A stretch of 64,000 nt of DNA. Source: Luteimicrobium subarcticum (GTDB lineage: Bacteria > Actinomycetota > Actinomycetes > Actinomycetales > Cellulomonadaceae). Below are positions 1 to 9,549 of this stretch, piece after piece. Where the stretch lies: the NCBI RefSeq assembly GCF_002798015.1, contig NZ_PGTZ01000008.1, positions 124,001 to 188,000 on the forward strand, read 5' to 3'. Below the pieces are notes generated by a model that was not told the DNA's origin, made no database searches, and was given only the letters and a program-made list of their open reading frames with translations. The position numbers and the translations under genes are program-made. Within the stretch, counting starts at the first letter, position 1. Every line of letters starts with the position of its first letter.

Positions 1-1
1 C

Positions 2-409
2 GGGACGGTCGTGCAGCTCACCAGCCGCCGCATCGTCGCCCGCAGCGCCGTGCGCGCGGTGGTCGTCGGGCTCGGGCTCGTCGTCGTCGGGATGGCCGTG
101 GCCGCCTGCGGCGTCGCCTGGCCGAGCCTGTGGCTGACCGTCCCGGCGGCCGCCGTCCTGGGCTGCGCCTACGGTCTGCTCATGGTCGCCGGGCTCACCC
201 AGGTGCAGCGCATCGCCGGCCCCGACGACCTCGCGGGCCTCACCGCCGTCTACTACGGGCTCTGCTACCTGGGCTTCTTCGCGCCCGCCGTGCTGGCCGG
301 GCTGTCCACCCAGGTGCCCTACGTGGTGCTGCTCGGCGCGGGCTCCGTCGTCGCCGTCGCCTGCCTCGCCGTCGTCCTGGCAGGGGAGCGTGCCACGGGC
401 AACAGGTGA
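2..409 (+). CDS. MFS transporter, C-terminal part (5' truncated by window edge)
   Basis: The frame is already open at the left edge of the window and ends at TGA 407-409, so only the last 135 or so residues are visible. They begin in a basic cytoplasmic stretch and continue as about four hydrophobic helices with small residues and prolines, which fits the last four transmembrane segments of a 12-helix major facilitator permease. No substrate-specific residue can be read from this part. The next gene, an ABC exporter subunit, starts 160 bases downstream on the same strand and is probably a separate unit. A multispan membrane protein is certain; MFS membership is inferred from helix spacing and loop charge. 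Confidence 0.7.
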   Translation, partial: GTVVQLTSRRIVARSAVRAVVVGLGLVVVGMAVAACGVAWPSLWLTVPAAAVLGCAYGLLMVAGLTQVQRIAGPDDLAGLTAVYYGLCYLGFFAPAVLAGLSTQVPYVVLLGAGSVVAVACLAVVLAGERATGNR

Positions 410-444
410 GAGGATGTCGTCCATCCCCACGATCCACCGGGCCA

Positions 445-492
445 GCCGGACCTGACGCACGCCGCACGCGGCGCGGTCGGCCGGGGTCCGGC
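445..492. terminator. Weak stem-loop after the MFS gene
   Basis: GCCGGACC (445-452) and GGTCCGGC (485-492) are perfect 8-bp inverted repeats, with a GC-rich smaller hairpin between them. The site lies between the MFS stop codon and the ABC operon. There is no T-tract, so it is at best a factor-assisted terminator. Confidence 0.3.
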
Positions 493-568
493 GCGACCGC
501 ACGGGCGCGGAGCACCCGTGGTGCACCGTCGCACACATCCCGCGAACCGGAAGGTGGAGCCCGCCGCG

Positions 569-2500
569 ATGACCGCAGCTGCCAGCGCGCCCGCGCCGCG
601 CACCGAGGCCCAGCTGGCCCAGGACGCCGAGAGCCTGTCCACCGTCGCCTCGATGCGACGCCTCGTCCCGTACATCCGTCCCGTGCTGCCACGCATCGTG
701 GGCGGCATAGCGTCCGCGCTGGGCGCGAGCCTCGCCGCCCTCGCGATCCCTCGGGTCCTCGAGTGGCTCGTCAACGGGCCCCTCACCGAGGGCCTCGAGC
801 ACCACGACACGCGCCAGCTGTGGTGGGGGTGCGCCCTCGTGCTCGGCCTCGGGCTGCTCGAGGCCGGGCTCATCTACGTGCGTCGGCAGCTCATCATGGT
901 GCCCGGCACGCAGATCGAGGCGCGGCTGCGCACGGAGCTCTTCGAGCACCTGCAGGACCTCCCGGTGGCGTTCCACGACCGGTGGCCGGGCGGGCAGCTC
1001 CTGTCCCGCTCCATGAGCGACCTCGGGCTGCTGCGCCGCTGGATCGCGTTCGGCATGATGCTGCTCGTCGTGGCGAGCGTGACGATCGTCGTCGGGATCG
1101 CGATCCTCGTCGGGTCGAGCGGCCTGCTCGGCGTCGTCTACCTCGCCGGGGCGCTGCCCATGACGATCCTCGCGTTCACGTTCTCGCGCCGGTTCCGGCG
1201 CGTCGCGCGGCAGTCGCAGGACCAGGCCGGCGACCTCGCGACCGCCGTCGAGGAGTCCGTCCACGGCATCCGCGTGCTCAAGGCGTTCGGGCGCGGCCGG
1301 GACGCCCTCTCGTCGTTCTCGGAGCAGGCCGACGAGCTGCGCACGACCGAGCTGACCAAGGCGCGCACGCAGGCCACCCTGATGGGCTGGCTCACCGCGA
1401 TCCCCGAGCTGACGCTGGGCGTCTCGCTCGTGCTCGGGGTGTGGATGGTGTCCGAGGGGCGGATCAGCGTGGGCGCGCTCGTGGCGTTCTTCGCGACCGC
1501 CGCGATCGTCAACTCGCCCTTCATCGACCTCGGCATGGTCCTGTCGATGACGCTCAACGCCCGGACGGCCGTCGACCGCTACTTCGACGTCATGAGCACG
1601 CCGAACTCGTTGCCCGACCCGGCGGACCCCGTGGAGCTCACCGACCCGCGCGGCGACCTCACGTTCACCGACGTGCACTTCCGCTACGGCGACGCACCCG
1701 CCACCGGCCCGGGCAGCCGGGACATCCTTGACGGCGTCGACCTCGCCGTCCCCGCCGGTGCGACGGTCGCGCTCGTCGGCCTCACCGGCTCGGGCAAGTC
1801 CACGCTGTCGATGCTCGTCCCGCGGCTGTACGACGTCACGGGCGGCACGGTCGCGATCGACGGCGTCGACGTGCGCGCCATGACGCGCGAGCACCTGCGC
1901 TCGCTCGTGGGTGTCGCGTTCGAGGACGCCACCCTGTTCTCCGCGTCCGTCCGGGAGAACGTGCTGCTCGGCGCGCCCGACGACGCCCGCACCGACGCCG
2001 ACCTGGAGCGCGCTCTCGAGGTCGCACGCGCCGAGTTCGTCCACGGGCTGCCGGACGGCGTCGACACGACCATCGGCGAGGAGGGCATGAGCCTGTCGGG
2101 CGGCCAGCGCCAGCGGCTCGCGCTCGCCCGCGCGATCGCGGCCCGCCCCCGCGTCCTCGTGCTCGACGACCCGCTGTCGGCGCTCGACGTCGACACCGAG
2201 GAGGCGATCCAGGCGCGCCTGCGCACGGAGCTCGACGGCATCACGACGCTGATCGTGGCCCACCGCCCCTCGACCGTCGCGCTCGCCGACCTGGTCGCCG
2301 TCCTGCAGGACGGCCGGATCACCGCGGTCGGACGGCACAGTGACTTGCTCGCCACCGACGAGCACTACCGCTACGTGATCTCGAGCCTCGAGGAGGAGTT
2401 CGTCCCGCCACCGTCCGAGGAGGACGAGGTGCTGCGCGAGATCGCCGCGGGGGCCGTCGCGAGCGTCCGGGACCAGGCCGACGAGGGGAGCGCCCGATGA
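569..2500 (+). CDS. ABC exporter subunit A, degenerate-site half of a heterodimer
   Basis: This 643-residue protein is a fused membrane-plus-ATPase half-transporter: six transmembrane helices in about residues 50-330, then a nucleotide-binding domain. Walker A is GLTGSGKST near residue 405, the signature is LSGGQ near 508, and the switch histidine is in VAHRP near 565. Walker B reads VLVLDDP near 530, so the catalytic glutamate is replaced by aspartate. That is the hallmark of the non-hydrolytic site in heterodimeric type IV exporters such as TM287/288. ATG 569 was chosen because GGAAGGTGGAG lies just upstream; an earlier GTG at 518 lacks such a site. The partner gene overlaps its stop by ATGA. 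The substrate is unknown; drugs or lipids are usual for the family. Confidence 0.9.
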   Translation: MTAAASAPAPRTEAQLAQDAESLSTVASMRRLVPYIRPVLPRIVGGIASALGASLAALAIPRVLEWLVNGPLTEGLEHHDTRQLWWGCALVLGLGLLEAGLIYVRRQLIMVPGTQIEARLRTELFEHLQDLPVAFHDRWPGGQLLSRSMSDLGLLRRWIAFGMMLLVVASVTIVVGIAILVGSSGLLGVVYLAGALPMTILAFTFSRRFRRVARQSQDQAGDLATAVEESVHGIRVLKAFGRGRDALSSFSEQADELRTTELTKARTQATLMGWLTAIPELTLGVSLVLGVWMVSEGRISVGALVAFFATAAIVNSPFIDLGMVLSMTLNARTAVDRYFDVMSTPNSLPDPADPVELTDPRGDLTFTDVHFRYGDAPATGPGSRDILDGVDLAVPAGATVALVGLTGSGKSTLSMLVPRLYDVTGGTVAIDGVDVRAMTREHLRSLVGVAFEDATLFSASVRENVLLGAPDDARTDADLERALEVARAEFVHGLPDGVDTTIGEEGMSLSGGQRQRLALARAIAARPRVLVLDDPLSALDVDTEEAIQARLRTELDGITTLIVAHRPSTVALADLVAVLQDGRITAVGRHSDLLATDEHYRYVISSLEEEFVPPPSEEDEVLREIAAGAVASVRDQADEGSAR

Positions 2501-4317
2501 CCGCCACGACCGAGCCGTCCGCGACGCACGACGAGGACGAGTCCCGGCTCAGCGCCGAGCGCTCGAAGGAGGTCCGGGCGCGCTCGCTGCGGCTGCTGCG
2601 CGACCTGCTGCGCCCGCACGGCCGGCTGCTGTGGGCCGCGGGGGTGCTCGTCGTCGTGTCGACGATCGCGCAGGTCGCCGGACCGGCGCTCATCGCGACC
2701 GCGGTCGACCACACGCTCGCGCCGCTGCACGACGACGGCGACTGGGGTCCTCTCCTGCTCGTCGGGGTGGCGTACGTCGTCGCGGCCGTCGTGGCAGGCT
2801 TCGGCATCAACGGGTACGTGCGCGTCGCCGCCCGCGTCTCGCAGAACGTCCTGCTCGACCTGCGCCGGCGGGTGTTCCGCCAGACGCAGCGCCTCAGCAT
2901 GGAGTTCCACGAGTCGTACACGTCCGGCCGGATCATCTCGCGGCAGACGTCCGACCTGGAGTCGCTGCGCGAGCTGCTCGACTCGGGCCTGACGAGCATC
3001 GTGTCGGGCGGGATGCTCATGCTGTTCACCGCCCTCTCGTTGTTCCTGCTCGACTGGCAGACCGGGCTCGTGCTCGTCGCCTCGCTCGTTCCCGCGGCGC
3101 TCCTCACCCGCTGGTACCAGAAGCGCTCGCAGGTGACGTACCGCGCGTCCCGGACGGCGTCCGCGCGCGTCATCGTGAGCTTCGTCGAGACCATGACGGG
3201 CATCCGCGCCGTCCAGGCGTTCCGGCGCCAGCGCGCCAACGCCGCCCGGTACGGCGTGCACGCCGAGGAGTACCGCGAGACGAACGCCCGGGCGCTGGGC
3301 CTGATGGGCGTGTTCGACCCGGGGCTCGTGCTCATCGGGAACGTGACCGTGACCGTCGCCCTGCTCGTCGGCGGGCTGCGCGTGCTGCACGGCGACCTGG
3401 ACGTCGGCGTGCTCGTCGCCGTCCTGCTGTACGTGAAGCGGTTCTTCAGCCCGATCCAGCAGATGGGCATGTTCTACAACTCGTTCCAGTCGGCGTCGGC
3501 CGCACTCGAGAAGATCTCCGGGCTGCTCGCCGAGGAACCGACCGTCGTCGAGCCGGCACGGCCCGTCGCTCTCACGCAGGCGCACGGCGCGCTGTCGTTC
3601 CGCGGTGTCGAGTTCTCGTACGTGTCCGGGCGACCGGTCCTGCCGCGCTTCGACCTCGAGGTCCCTGCCGGGCAGACGATCGCGCTCGTCGGCGCGACCG
3701 GTGCGGGCAAGTCGACGCTCGCGAAGCTCGTCGCCCGGTTCTACGACGTCACCGCGGGCACGCTCGCGCTCGACGGCGTGGACGTCCGCGACCTGTCCGG
3801 GAAGGACCTGCGGCGCGCCGTCGTCATGGTCACCCAGGAGGCGTACCTGTTCAGCGGGTCCGTGCGCGACAACGTCGCCATGGGTCGGCCCGGCGCGTCG
3901 TTCGAGGAAATTCGCGCGGCGGTGCGGGCCGTCGGTGCCGAGGAGTTCGTCGAGGCGCTGCCGAACGGCTACGACACCGACGTGAACAAGCGCGGCGGTC
4001 GCGTCTCGGCCGGGCAGCGGCAGCTCCTGTCGTTCGCGCGCGCGTTCCTCGCCGACCCGTCCGTGCTGATCCTCGACGAGGCGACCAGCTCGCTCGACAT
4101 CCCGGGGGAGCGGCTCGTCCAGCGCGGGCTGCAGTCGCTGCTCGCCGATCGCACCGCGCTGATCATCGCCCACCGCCTGTCGACCGTCGCGATCGCCGAC
4201 CGCGTGCTCGTCATGGAGCAGGGCGAGATCGTCGAGGACGGCCCGCCCGCGGAGCTCATCGGGGGGACCGGTCGCTTCGCCGCGCTGCATGCGGCGTGGC
4301 GCGACTCGCTGGTCTGA
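2497..4317 (+). CDS. ABC exporter subunit B, catalytic half of a heterodimer
   Basis: This 606-residue half-transporter has the same plan as its upstream partner: six membrane helices in about residues 45-320, then an ATPase domain. Walker A is GATGAGKST near residue 399, and Walker B is VLILDEA near 522 with the catalytic glutamate present. The switch histidine is in IIAHRLSTV. The signature is VSAGQ instead of LSGGQ. It therefore supplies the canonical Walker B and the altered signature, complementary to subunit A, which is the pattern expected when one of the two composite ATP sites is degenerate. The ATGA overlap implies translational coupling and equal amounts of the two subunits. An export role is inferred from the fold; no cargo gene lies beside it. 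Confidence 0.9.
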   Translation: MTATTEPSATHDEDESRLSAERSKEVRARSLRLLRDLLRPHGRLLWAAGVLVVVSTIAQVAGPALIATAVDHTLAPLHDDGDWGPLLLVGVAYVVAAVVAGFGINGYVRVAARVSQNVLLDLRRRVFRQTQRLSMEFHESYTSGRIISRQTSDLESLRELLDSGLTSIVSGGMLMLFTALSLFLLDWQTGLVLVASLVPAALLTRWYQKRSQVTYRASRTASARVIVSFVETMTGIRAVQAFRRQRANAARYGVHAEEYRETNARALGLMGVFDPGLVLIGNVTVTVALLVGGLRVLHGDLDVGVLVAVLLYVKRFFSPIQQMGMFYNSFQSASAALEKISGLLAEEPTVVEPARPVALTQAHGALSFRGVEFSYVSGRPVLPRFDLEVPAGQTIALVGATGAGKSTLAKLVARFYDVTAGTLALDGVDVRDLSGKDLRRAVVMVTQEAYLFSGSVRDNVAMGRPGASFEEIRAAVRAVGAEEFVEALPNGYDTDVNKRGGRVSAGQRQLLSFARAFLADPSVLILDEATSSLDIPGERLVQRGLQSLLADRTALIIAHRLSTVAIADRVLVMEQGEIVEDGPPAELIGGTGRFAALHAAWRDSLV

Positions 4318-4357
4318 CTCGTGGCGTGTCCGGCCTGTGGCCGCACACACACGGTCC

Positions 4358-4363
4358 TAGGCT
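4358..4363 (+). promoter_or_regulatory. -10 element TAGGCT, leaderless start
   Basis: TAGGCT fits the actinobacterial TANNNT -10. Six bases separate it from ATG 4370, so transcription should begin at or within a base of the start codon. No Shine-Dalgarno sequence is present. Confidence 0.6.
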
Positions 4364-4369
4364 CGCCGC

Positions 4370-5455
4370 ATGCCCCTGAACGCGGACGAGCTGCTGTCGG
4401 GACCACGGGGCCGACGCCTGTGCCTCGAGGTCGCCTTGCGCACCGACCGTGCCGCGGACTGCCCGTCGGGCGCGCTCGGCTCGCGTGCGACGCCGGAGCG
4501 GGTCGCGGACCTCCTGGGGGCGCTGGGGCCGTTCGACGTCGACGCGGCGACCCTCGCGGACGCTCTCGACGTGGCGGTCGCGACGTCCCGCTGCTGGCAG
4601 GACCCCGACGGCGAGGACGTCCTCGCCGCGCGCCCGGACGTCCGGGCGGCCCTGCGACCCGCCGCGCAGGCCGTCGTAGGGTGCGGGGCGTCCTCCTGGT
4701 GGTCGGCTCCGCTCGACCGGACCGACCAGTGGAGAGTGCGGTTCGACGGGCATGCCGAGGCCGCCTTGCAGGCTCGTGGGTCGGCGACCGACGACGTCCT
4801 CGCCGCCTGGCGTGCGGAGGCCCTTGAGACCGAGGCACAGTTCCGTGCCGTCGACGGGATCATGGTGTCGCAGCCGCCGGACCCGGCGGACGCTCCGGGG
4901 TGGGCCGCCGTGGGCGGCCTACCGGTCCACGGACCCTGGTGGTCGATCCCGCCGACCGCGCTCCTGGGGAGCACGCGGCCCTGGTCGGCGGGTCGAGCGC
5001 CTGGACCGGCGACGACCGGCCCGGTCGGCCTGTCGCTCGTCGAGGATGCGTGGAACGAGGACGACGCGACGGCCGTCCGGGTCTCGGTGACGCCGGGGGC
5101 GCGCGTCCTCGAGATCGACGGCGCCGACGCCTGGGCCGACCTGTGTCGTCGCTACCCGCTGGACGTCAGCGCCTCACGCCGGACCGTCTGGCTCGAGGCG
5201 ACCGGTCGCGACGGTCGGTGGCTCGTCCCGGACTGGTCGAGGGTCGCCCGGGACGTCGACGCGGTGCACCTCACCGTGGCGGGCTACCTCGCGACCGTCG
5301 GACGCGCGGTCGACGTTGGGGACGGGTGGGCCACGGTCCTCGCGGGCTGGGACCCGGACCGGACGTCCTGGTTCCGTGGAGCGTCCCTCGACGAGGCGGT
5401 GACGCAGCGCTGGCACCTCGACCGCGAGGTGGGCTGGCTCCGCGCCGAGGGCTGA
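4370..5455 (+). CDS. Hypothetical protein, about 361 residues
   Basis: I do not recognise a family with confidence. The product is soluble and acidic, rich in tryptophan, with no signal peptide, membrane segment or repeat that I can see. Notable stretches are paired tryptophans near residue 107, a VHGPWWSIPPT segment near 185-195, and a tryptophan-rich C-terminus. The start is supported by the -10 element six bases upstream, implying a leaderless message. It stands alone between the ABC exporter and a convergent cupin gene. The strict third-position G/C bias shows it is a real gene. Function is unknown. Confidence 0.7.
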   Translation: MPLNADELLSGPRGRRLCLEVALRTDRAADCPSGALGSRATPERVADLLGALGPFDVDAATLADALDVAVATSRCWQDPDGEDVLAARPDVRAALRPAAQAVVGCGASSWWSAPLDRTDQWRVRFDGHAEAALQARGSATDDVLAAWRAEALETEAQFRAVDGIMVSQPPDPADAPGWAAVGGLPVHGPWWSIPPTALLGSTRPWSAGRAPGPATTGPVGLSLVEDAWNEDDATAVRVSVTPGARVLEIDGADAWADLCRRYPLDVSASRRTVWLEATGRDGRWLVPDWSRVARDVDAVHLTVAGYLATVGRAVDVGDGWATVLAGWDPDRTSWFRGASLDEAVTQRWHLDREVGWLRAEG

Positions 5456-5476
5456 CGTCCGGCGACGGGCGCCCGC

Positions 5477-5818
5477 TCAGAGCGGTCGAAGCTCCGGGTC
5501 GGCCCCCGCGGGCACGGGGAAGTGTCCGACGAACACGACGCCCTCTGGACCGGCGTCCCAGCGCTCGATCACGGTGCCAGCCGGCTCGTGGAACACGTCG
5601 CCGGCGCCCAGCACGACGGCTGGCGCGCCCGCGACCTGGAACGTCACCGAGCCCGACTCGACCACGCCGACGACGTGACCGTTGTGGGTGTGCCGCCCAC
5701 CGACCACGCCCGGGGCCATGGTGATCCGGCGGGTCTCGATCCGCGCGATGTGCACCGGGGCGTCGAGCACGACGTCCTGGACGACGGCGCGCGTGACGGG
5801 GAGCGGGGCTTCGGTCAT
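5477..5818 (-). CDS. Small cupin-domain protein
   Basis: This 113-residue protein is a single-domain cupin. The first motif is visible as GGRHTHNGHVVGVVESG, which supplies the two histidines and the glutamate that usually bind a metal. The second motif is recognisable in the GAGDVFHEPAG stretch, whose histidine would be the fourth ligand. Such proteins are small metal-dependent enzymes or sugar/quercetin-type binding proteins; the exact reaction cannot be deduced. The start is supported by a -10 element (TACGTT) seven bases before the ATG. It lies downstream of mqo on the same strand but has its own promoter. Confidence 0.8.
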   Translation of the reverse strand: MTEAPLPVTRAVVQDVVLDAPVHIARIETRRITMAPGVVGGRHTHNGHVVGVVESGSVTFQVAGAPAVVLGAGDVFHEPAGTVIERWDAGPEGVVFVGHFPVPAGADPELRPL

Positions 5819-5825
5819 GACCCTG

Positions 5826-5831
5826 AACGTA
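5826..5831 (-). promoter_or_regulatory. -10 element TACGTT for the cupin gene
   Basis: Read on the minus strand, TACGTT lies seven bases before ATG 5818. No ribosome-binding site is visible, so the message is probably leaderless. Confidence 0.5.
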
Positions 5832-5836
5832 CGCGA

Positions 5837-5870
5837 ACGGCCGCACCCCCCCAGAGGAGGACGCGGCCGT
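5837..5870 (-). terminator. Stem-loop after mqo
   Basis: ACGGCCGC (5837-5844) pairs with GCGGCCGT (5863-5870). The loop holds a C-run facing a G-rich run, which could extend the pairing. It follows the mqo stop on the minus strand and overlaps the cupin upstream region. No T-tract is present. Confidence 0.45.
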
Positions 5871-5890
5871 GCGGCGGTGAGACGTGCCGA

Positions 5891-7357
5891 TCAGGCCTCT
5901 GCGGACACCGGCTCCTCGCCGACGGCGGGCTCCGCGTGCTCGGCGCCGGCGGCGTCGCCCGCGAGCGCGGGGATCATCGCGGCGAGCGGGCCCTCCCAGC
6001 GGGGGGCGTCGGCGGGGAAGCACTGGCGGAGCAGCTTGACCATGATGGGCGCGGCGGTCGAGGCGCCCGGTGAGGCGCCGAGCAGACCGGCGATCGTGCC
6101 GTCGGCGGCGGCGACCACCTCGGTGCCGAACTCGAGCACGCCGTGCTTCTCGGGGTGCTTCTTCATGACCTGGACGCGCTGGCCGGCCGTGATGGTCTCC
6201 CAGTCGGACGGCTTCGCGGTGGGCATGAACGCGAGGAGCTGCTCGAACTTCTTGTCGCTCGACGCGGTGAGCTGGCCGACGAGGTACTGCAGCAGGTCGA
6301 AGTTGTCCTTGGCGACCGCGAGCATGGGGACGAGGTTGCCGGGGCGGATCGACTCGGGCAGGTCGAGCCAGGAACCCTTCTTCAGGAACTTCGGGCTGAA
6401 GCCGGCGTACGGGCCGAAGAGCAGGTAGCTCGTGCCGTCGACGACGCGCGTGTCGAGGTGCGGGACGGACATGGGCGGGGCGCCGACGTCGGCCTTGCCG
6501 TAGACCTTGGCCTGGTGCTCGGCCACGACCGCCGGGTTCGAGGTGCGCAGGAACTCGCCCGAGATGGGGAAGCCGCCGTACCCGACGGCCTCGGGGATGC
6601 CGGACTGCTGCAGCAGGTGGAGCGCGCCGCCGCCCGCGCCGACGAACACGAACTTGGCGTCCACGGTGTGGGTGCGCGTGTGCGCGTTCCACGTCTTGTC
6701 CTTGAGCGTGAGGCGCCACCCGCCGTCACGGCGGGAGATGTTCTTGACCTCGTGGAGCGGCTCGACGTCGGCCCCCTGGCCTTCGATGAACGCGACGAGG
6801 TGGCGGGTCAGGGCGCCGAAGTCGACGTCCGTGCCCTCGGCGGCGAAGGTCGCGGCGATCGGCTCGTCCGGGTCGCGGTCCTTGACCAGAAGGGGCGCCC
6901 ACTCGGCGATCTTGGCGGGGTCGGTCGAGTACTCCATGGACGCGAAGCGCGGGTGCGCGGTGAGCGCCTCCCAGCGGCGCCGCAGGAAGTCGACGTTCTT
7001 CTCGCCGCGCACGAACGTCATGTGCGGGGTGTTCGACATGAAGGTGTCGAGCGACGGGATGTGGCCCTGGTCGGCCAGGTGCTGCCAGAACTGGTACGAC
7101 AGCTCGAACTGCTCGTTGATCGTGATCGCCTTGGCGATGTCGACCGTGCCGTCCGGCTTCTCGGCGGTGTAGTTGAGCTCGCAGAGGGCGGCGTGGCCCG
7201 TCCCGGCGTTGTTCCACGGGTTGGAGCTCTCCTGCGCGACGGCGTCCAGCCGCTCGTACAGGGCGATCTGCCACGTGGGCTCGAGAAGCTTGAGGAAGGC
7301 CCCGAGGGTGGCGGACATGATCCCGCCCCCGACGAGCGCGACGTCGACGCTGGTCAT
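5891..7357 (-). CDS. mqo: Malate:quinone oxidoreductase
   Basis: Mqo is the membrane-associated FAD enzyme that oxidises malate to oxaloacetate and passes electrons to the quinone pool, an alternative to soluble malate dehydrogenase in the TCA cycle. The 488-residue product has the usual length. An FAD-binding motif VGGGIMS is at residues 9-15. Family stretches follow, including [20 protein letters not shown] and [17 protein letters not shown]. Extension of the frame upstream of ATG 7357 leaves the family, so that start is chosen. A good -10 (TACAAT) lies 15 bases upstream. The gene is divergent from a DtxR/MntR-type regulator, but no shared operator is obvious. Confidence 0.96.
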   Translation of the reverse strand: MTSVDVALVGGGIMSATLGAFLKLLEPTWQIALYERLDAVAQESSNPWNNAGTGHAALCELNYTAEKPDGTVDIAKAITINEQFELSYQFWQHLADQGHIPSLDTFMSNTPHMTFVRGEKNVDFLRRRWEALTAHPRFASMEYSTDPAKIAEWAPLLVKDRDPDEPIAATFAAEGTDVDFGALTRHLVAFIEGQGADVEPLHEVKNISRRDGGWRLTLKDKTWNAHTRTHTVDAKFVFVGAGGGALHLLQQSGIPEAVGYGGFPISGEFLRTSNPAVVAEHQAKVYGKADVGAPPMSVPHLDTRVVDGTSYLLFGPYAGFSPKFLKKGSWLDLPESIRPGNLVPMLAVAKDNFDLLQYLVGQLTASSDKKFEQLLAFMPTAKPSDWETITAGQRVQVMKKHPEKHGVLEFGTEVVAAADGTIAGLLGASPGASTAAPIMVKLLRQCFPADAPRWEGPLAAMIPALAGDAAGAEHAEPAVGEEPVSAEA

Positions 7358-7372
7358 TCTTGGCACCCGGCG

Positions 7373-7378
7373 ATTGTA
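7373..7378 (-). promoter_or_regulatory. -10 element TACAAT for mqo
   Basis: On the minus strand TACAAT, close to the consensus TATAAT, ends 15 bases before ATG 7357. This gives a leader of about eight bases, so initiation is nearly leaderless. Confidence 0.55.
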
Positions 7379-7405
7379 GGCCCGGCCCGCGGCCCCGCCC
7401 CTCGT

Positions 7406-7411
7406 TAGGGT
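7406..7411 (+). promoter_or_regulatory. -10 element TAGGGT for the DtxR/MntR-type regulator
   Basis: TAGGGT is followed by six bases and GTG 7418. The spacing and absence of a Shine-Dalgarno sequence indicate a leaderless transcript and select GTG 7418 over the out-of-frame ATG at 7416. Confidence 0.65.
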
Positions 7412-7417
7412 GGCGAT

Positions 7418-8146
7418 GTGAGCCATTCGACAGACGGCCTGTCCGCGGTCGCCCAGGACTACCTCAAGGTGGTGTGGTCGGCCCAGGAGTGGTCCGACGA
7501 CCCCGTGACGACCAAGCTGCTGGCCGAGCGCATGGGGGTCGGCGCGTCGACCGTGTCGGAGACCGTGCGCCGCCTGAGCGACCAGGGGCTGCTCTCCCAC
7601 GAGCGCTACGGCGCGATCTCGCTCACGGACGACGGCCGCCGGCACGCGCTCGCGATGGTGCGCCGGCACCGCCTCATGGAGACGTTCCTCGTCGAGACGC
7701 TCGGCTACTCGTGGGACGAGGTGCACGACGAGGCGGAGGTCCTCGAGCACGCGGTGTCGGACGACCTCGTCGCGCGCATCGCTGCGCACCTGGGCCACCC
7801 GGAGCGCGACCCGCACGGCGACCCCATCCCGCGCGCGGACGGCACGGTCCCGGCGACGGGTGCGGTGAGCCTGGTCGCGCTGCCCGCGGGGGCGTCGGGC
7901 ACGGTGTCCCGCATCTCGGACGCGGACCCGGACGTCCTGCGCTACCTCACCGAGCTGGGCCTGCACCTCGACACGCCGCTGCGGGTCGTCGGGCGGCGGG
8001 AGTACGCGGGCGTCCTCGAGGTGACGTGGCAGGAGGGGCGCATCGCGCAGCTCGGGTTCCCGGCGGCGGAGGCGATCTGGGTGGTGCCGTCGGGCGGCGA
8101 CGCGACCGTGACCGCAGCCGCGACGAAGGGGACGCGGAGCGCATAG
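7418..8146 (+). CDS. DtxR/MntR-family metal-dependent repressor
   Basis: This 242-residue regulator has the full DtxR plan: an N-terminal winged helix (residues 8-75, recognition region [16 protein letters not shown]), a metal-binding dimerisation domain (about 75-145) and a C-terminal SH3-like FeoA domain (about 155-225). Aligning by eye, the DtxR ligand Met10 is Asp14 here and Cys102 is Glu107. Glu110 and His111 match the remaining ligands. Asp plus Glu at these places is the manganese-sensing MntR arrangement rather than iron-sensing DtxR/IdeR, although MntR Glu11 is Lys17 here. I infer a manganese-responsive repressor. No metal transporter gene is nearby, so its targets are probably elsewhere. 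It is divergent from mqo. Confidence 0.88.
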   Translation: MSHSTDGLSAVAQDYLKVVWSAQEWSDDPVTTKLLAERMGVGASTVSETVRRLSDQGLLSHERYGAISLTDDGRRHALAMVRRHRLMETFLVETLGYSWDEVHDEAEVLEHAVSDDLVARIAAHLGHPERDPHGDPIPRADGTVPATGAVSLVALPAGASGTVSRISDADPDVLRYLTELGLHLDTPLRVVGRREYAGVLEVTWQEGRIAQLGFPAAEAIWVVPSGGDATVTAAATKGTRSA

Positions 8147-8189
8147 GATCGTCGCATCCCGCTCGTTCCGTGCTGACGCCGTCGACAGC

Positions 8190-8211
8190 GCGTTCGAATC
8201 GATTCGCACGC
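8190..8211. promoter_or_regulatory. 22-bp near-perfect palindrome, candidate operator
   Basis: Two 11-bp arms match at 10 of 11 positions, with the 12-bp core CGAATCGATTCG perfect. The palindrome lies 18 bases before the MFS start and about 33 bases past a plausible start site set by TAGGAT (8144-8149). It could bind a dimeric repressor of the efflux gene, or fold as a hairpin in its leader. Confidence 0.55.
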
Positions 8212-8229
8212 TGACCCGACGGAGGACCG

Positions 8230-9516
8230 ATGAGCCGACCCCCGAGCACGCCCGCCGGCCGCAGCGCGAACCTCGCCCTGCTCGCCCTCGCCCTCGGCGG
8301 CTTCACCATCGGGACGACCGAGTTCGCGTCCATGGGTCTGCTGCCGGACATCGCCGACGACCTCGGCGCCTCGATCCCCGCCGCGGGCCACGCCATCACG
8401 GCCTACGCAGCCGGCGTCGTCGTGGGCGCACCGCTCCTCACCGTGCTGGCGGCGCGTCTCCCGCGCCGCACCCTCCTGCTCGCCCTCATGGGCTTCTACG
8501 CGGTCGCCAACGTGCTGTCCGCGCTCGCGCCGAGCCTCCCGTGGCTGCTCGCCGGCCGGTTCCTCGCCGGCCTGCCGCACGGCGCGTTCTTCGGGGTCGG
8601 TGCCGTCGTGGGCACCGCCGTCGTCGGACCGGCGCGTCGCGGCCGAGCCGTCGCGACGATGATGGTCGGCCTCACCGTCGCCAACGTCGTCGGCGTCCCG
8701 CTGGCGACGTTCCTCGGGCAGCGCCTCGGCTGGCGCGACGCGTACGTGGCCGTCGGCCTTCTCGGTGCGGTCGCTGTCGTCGGGCTCTGGTGCTTCGTGC
8801 CGCGCGGCGTCGCCGCCGCCGAGGGCGCGAGCGTGCGGCGCGAGCTCGGCGCGCTGCGCAACGGGCCGCTGTGGACCACGTTCGTCGCGGCAGGCATCGG
8901 GTTCGGCGGTCTGTTCGCCGTCTACACCTACGTGGCCCCGCTCGTCACCGACGTCGCCGGGCTCGGCGACGACACCGTGCCCGTCGTGCTCGCACTGTTC
9001 GGGGTCGGGATGACGGTCGGGACGCTGCTCGCCGGCCGTCTCGTCGACCGGAGCGTGCTGCGGACCGTGATCCTCGGCTTCGCGGCGACGGCCGCGTCGT
9101 TGGTCGTGCTCGGGCTCACCGCACGGACCGTGGCGGGCGTCCTCGTGGGCCTGTTCCTGCTGGCCGTGACGTCGTCCCTGGTCGGCATCGCGATGCAGAC
9201 GCGCCTCATGGACCTGTCACCCGCCGCGCCGTCGCTCGGCGCCGCCCTGTCGCACTCGGCGCTGAACCTCGGCAACGCCGACGGGGCGTGGGTGGGCGGC
9301 CTGACCATCGCCGCGGGCTGGGGGTACGTCTCGCCCACGTGGGCGGGCGTGGGGCTGACGCTCGCCGGGCTGGCGATCGTGGTCGCGTTCGGCCGGCAGC
9401 GCGTCCCGCGCCACGACGACGACGCGAGCGTGACCGGTTCGTCGGAAATCGGCGCAGCACCGGTCTCCCAGCGACACGCGGTAGCGTGTGCCGCGTCCGC
9501 CCCGTCAGAGGGCTGA
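8230..9516 (+). CDS. MFS exporter, AraJ/chloramphenicol-efflux type (DHA1)
   Basis: This 428-residue permease has 12 predicted helices. The first helix carries the [20 protein letters not shown] stretch typical of the AraJ/Cmx branch of proton-driven drug and sugar efflux pumps. The motif-A region is present in the helix 2-3 loop ([11 protein letters not shown]). GGAGG at 8221-8225 precedes ATG 8230 by four bases, so unlike its leaderless neighbours this gene has a normal ribosome-binding site. A 22-bp palindrome in the leader suggests repression by a dimeric regulator. No regulator gene of the usual drug-sensing type is adjacent; the DtxR/MntR-like gene just upstream is the only candidate in place. 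The last 35 or so residues are hydrophilic. Confidence 0.88.
   Translation: MSRPPSTPAGRSANLALLALALGGFTIGTTEFASMGLLPDIADDLGASIPAAGHAITAYAAGVVVGAPLLTVLAARLPRRTLLLALMGFYAVANVLSALAPSLPWLLAGRFLAGLPHGAFFGVGAVVGTAVVGPARRGRAVATMMVGLTVANVVGVPLATFLGQRLGWRDAYVAVGLLGAVAVVGLWCFVPRGVAAAEGASVRRELGALRNGPLWTTFVAAGIGFGGLFAVYTYVAPLVTDVAGLGDDTVPVVLALFGVGMTVGTLLAGRLVDRSVLRTVILGFAATAASLVVLGLTARTVAGVLVGLFLLAVTSSLVGIAMQTRLMDLSPAAPSLGAALSHSALNLGNADGAWVGGLTIAAGWGYVSPTWAGVGLTLAGLAIVVAFGRQRVPRHDDDASVTGSSEIGAAPVSQRHAVACAASAPSEG
9482..9487 (+). promoter_or_regulatory. Possible -10 TAGCGT for the VKOR gene
   Basis: TAGCGT lies inside the 3' end of the MFS gene, 62 bases before GTG 9550. It would give the VKOR gene its own promoter with a leader of about 55 bases. 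The same hexamer recurs at other promoters in this window. Confidence 0.35.
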
Positions 9517-9549
9517 CCGAGCGACGGTGCCAGCAGGCGGGAGACGACA

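Noticed and set aside
5840-5875. C-rich hairpin resembling half of a 6C RNA motif
   Set aside because: 6C RNAs need two hairpins with C-rich loops. Only one is present, and it fits better as the end of mqo.
8185-8215. TTCGAAT segment resembling a tRNA T-loop
   Set aside because: The flanking bases do not pair as a T-stem, and no anticodon or acceptor stem is found. The palindrome explains the sequence better.
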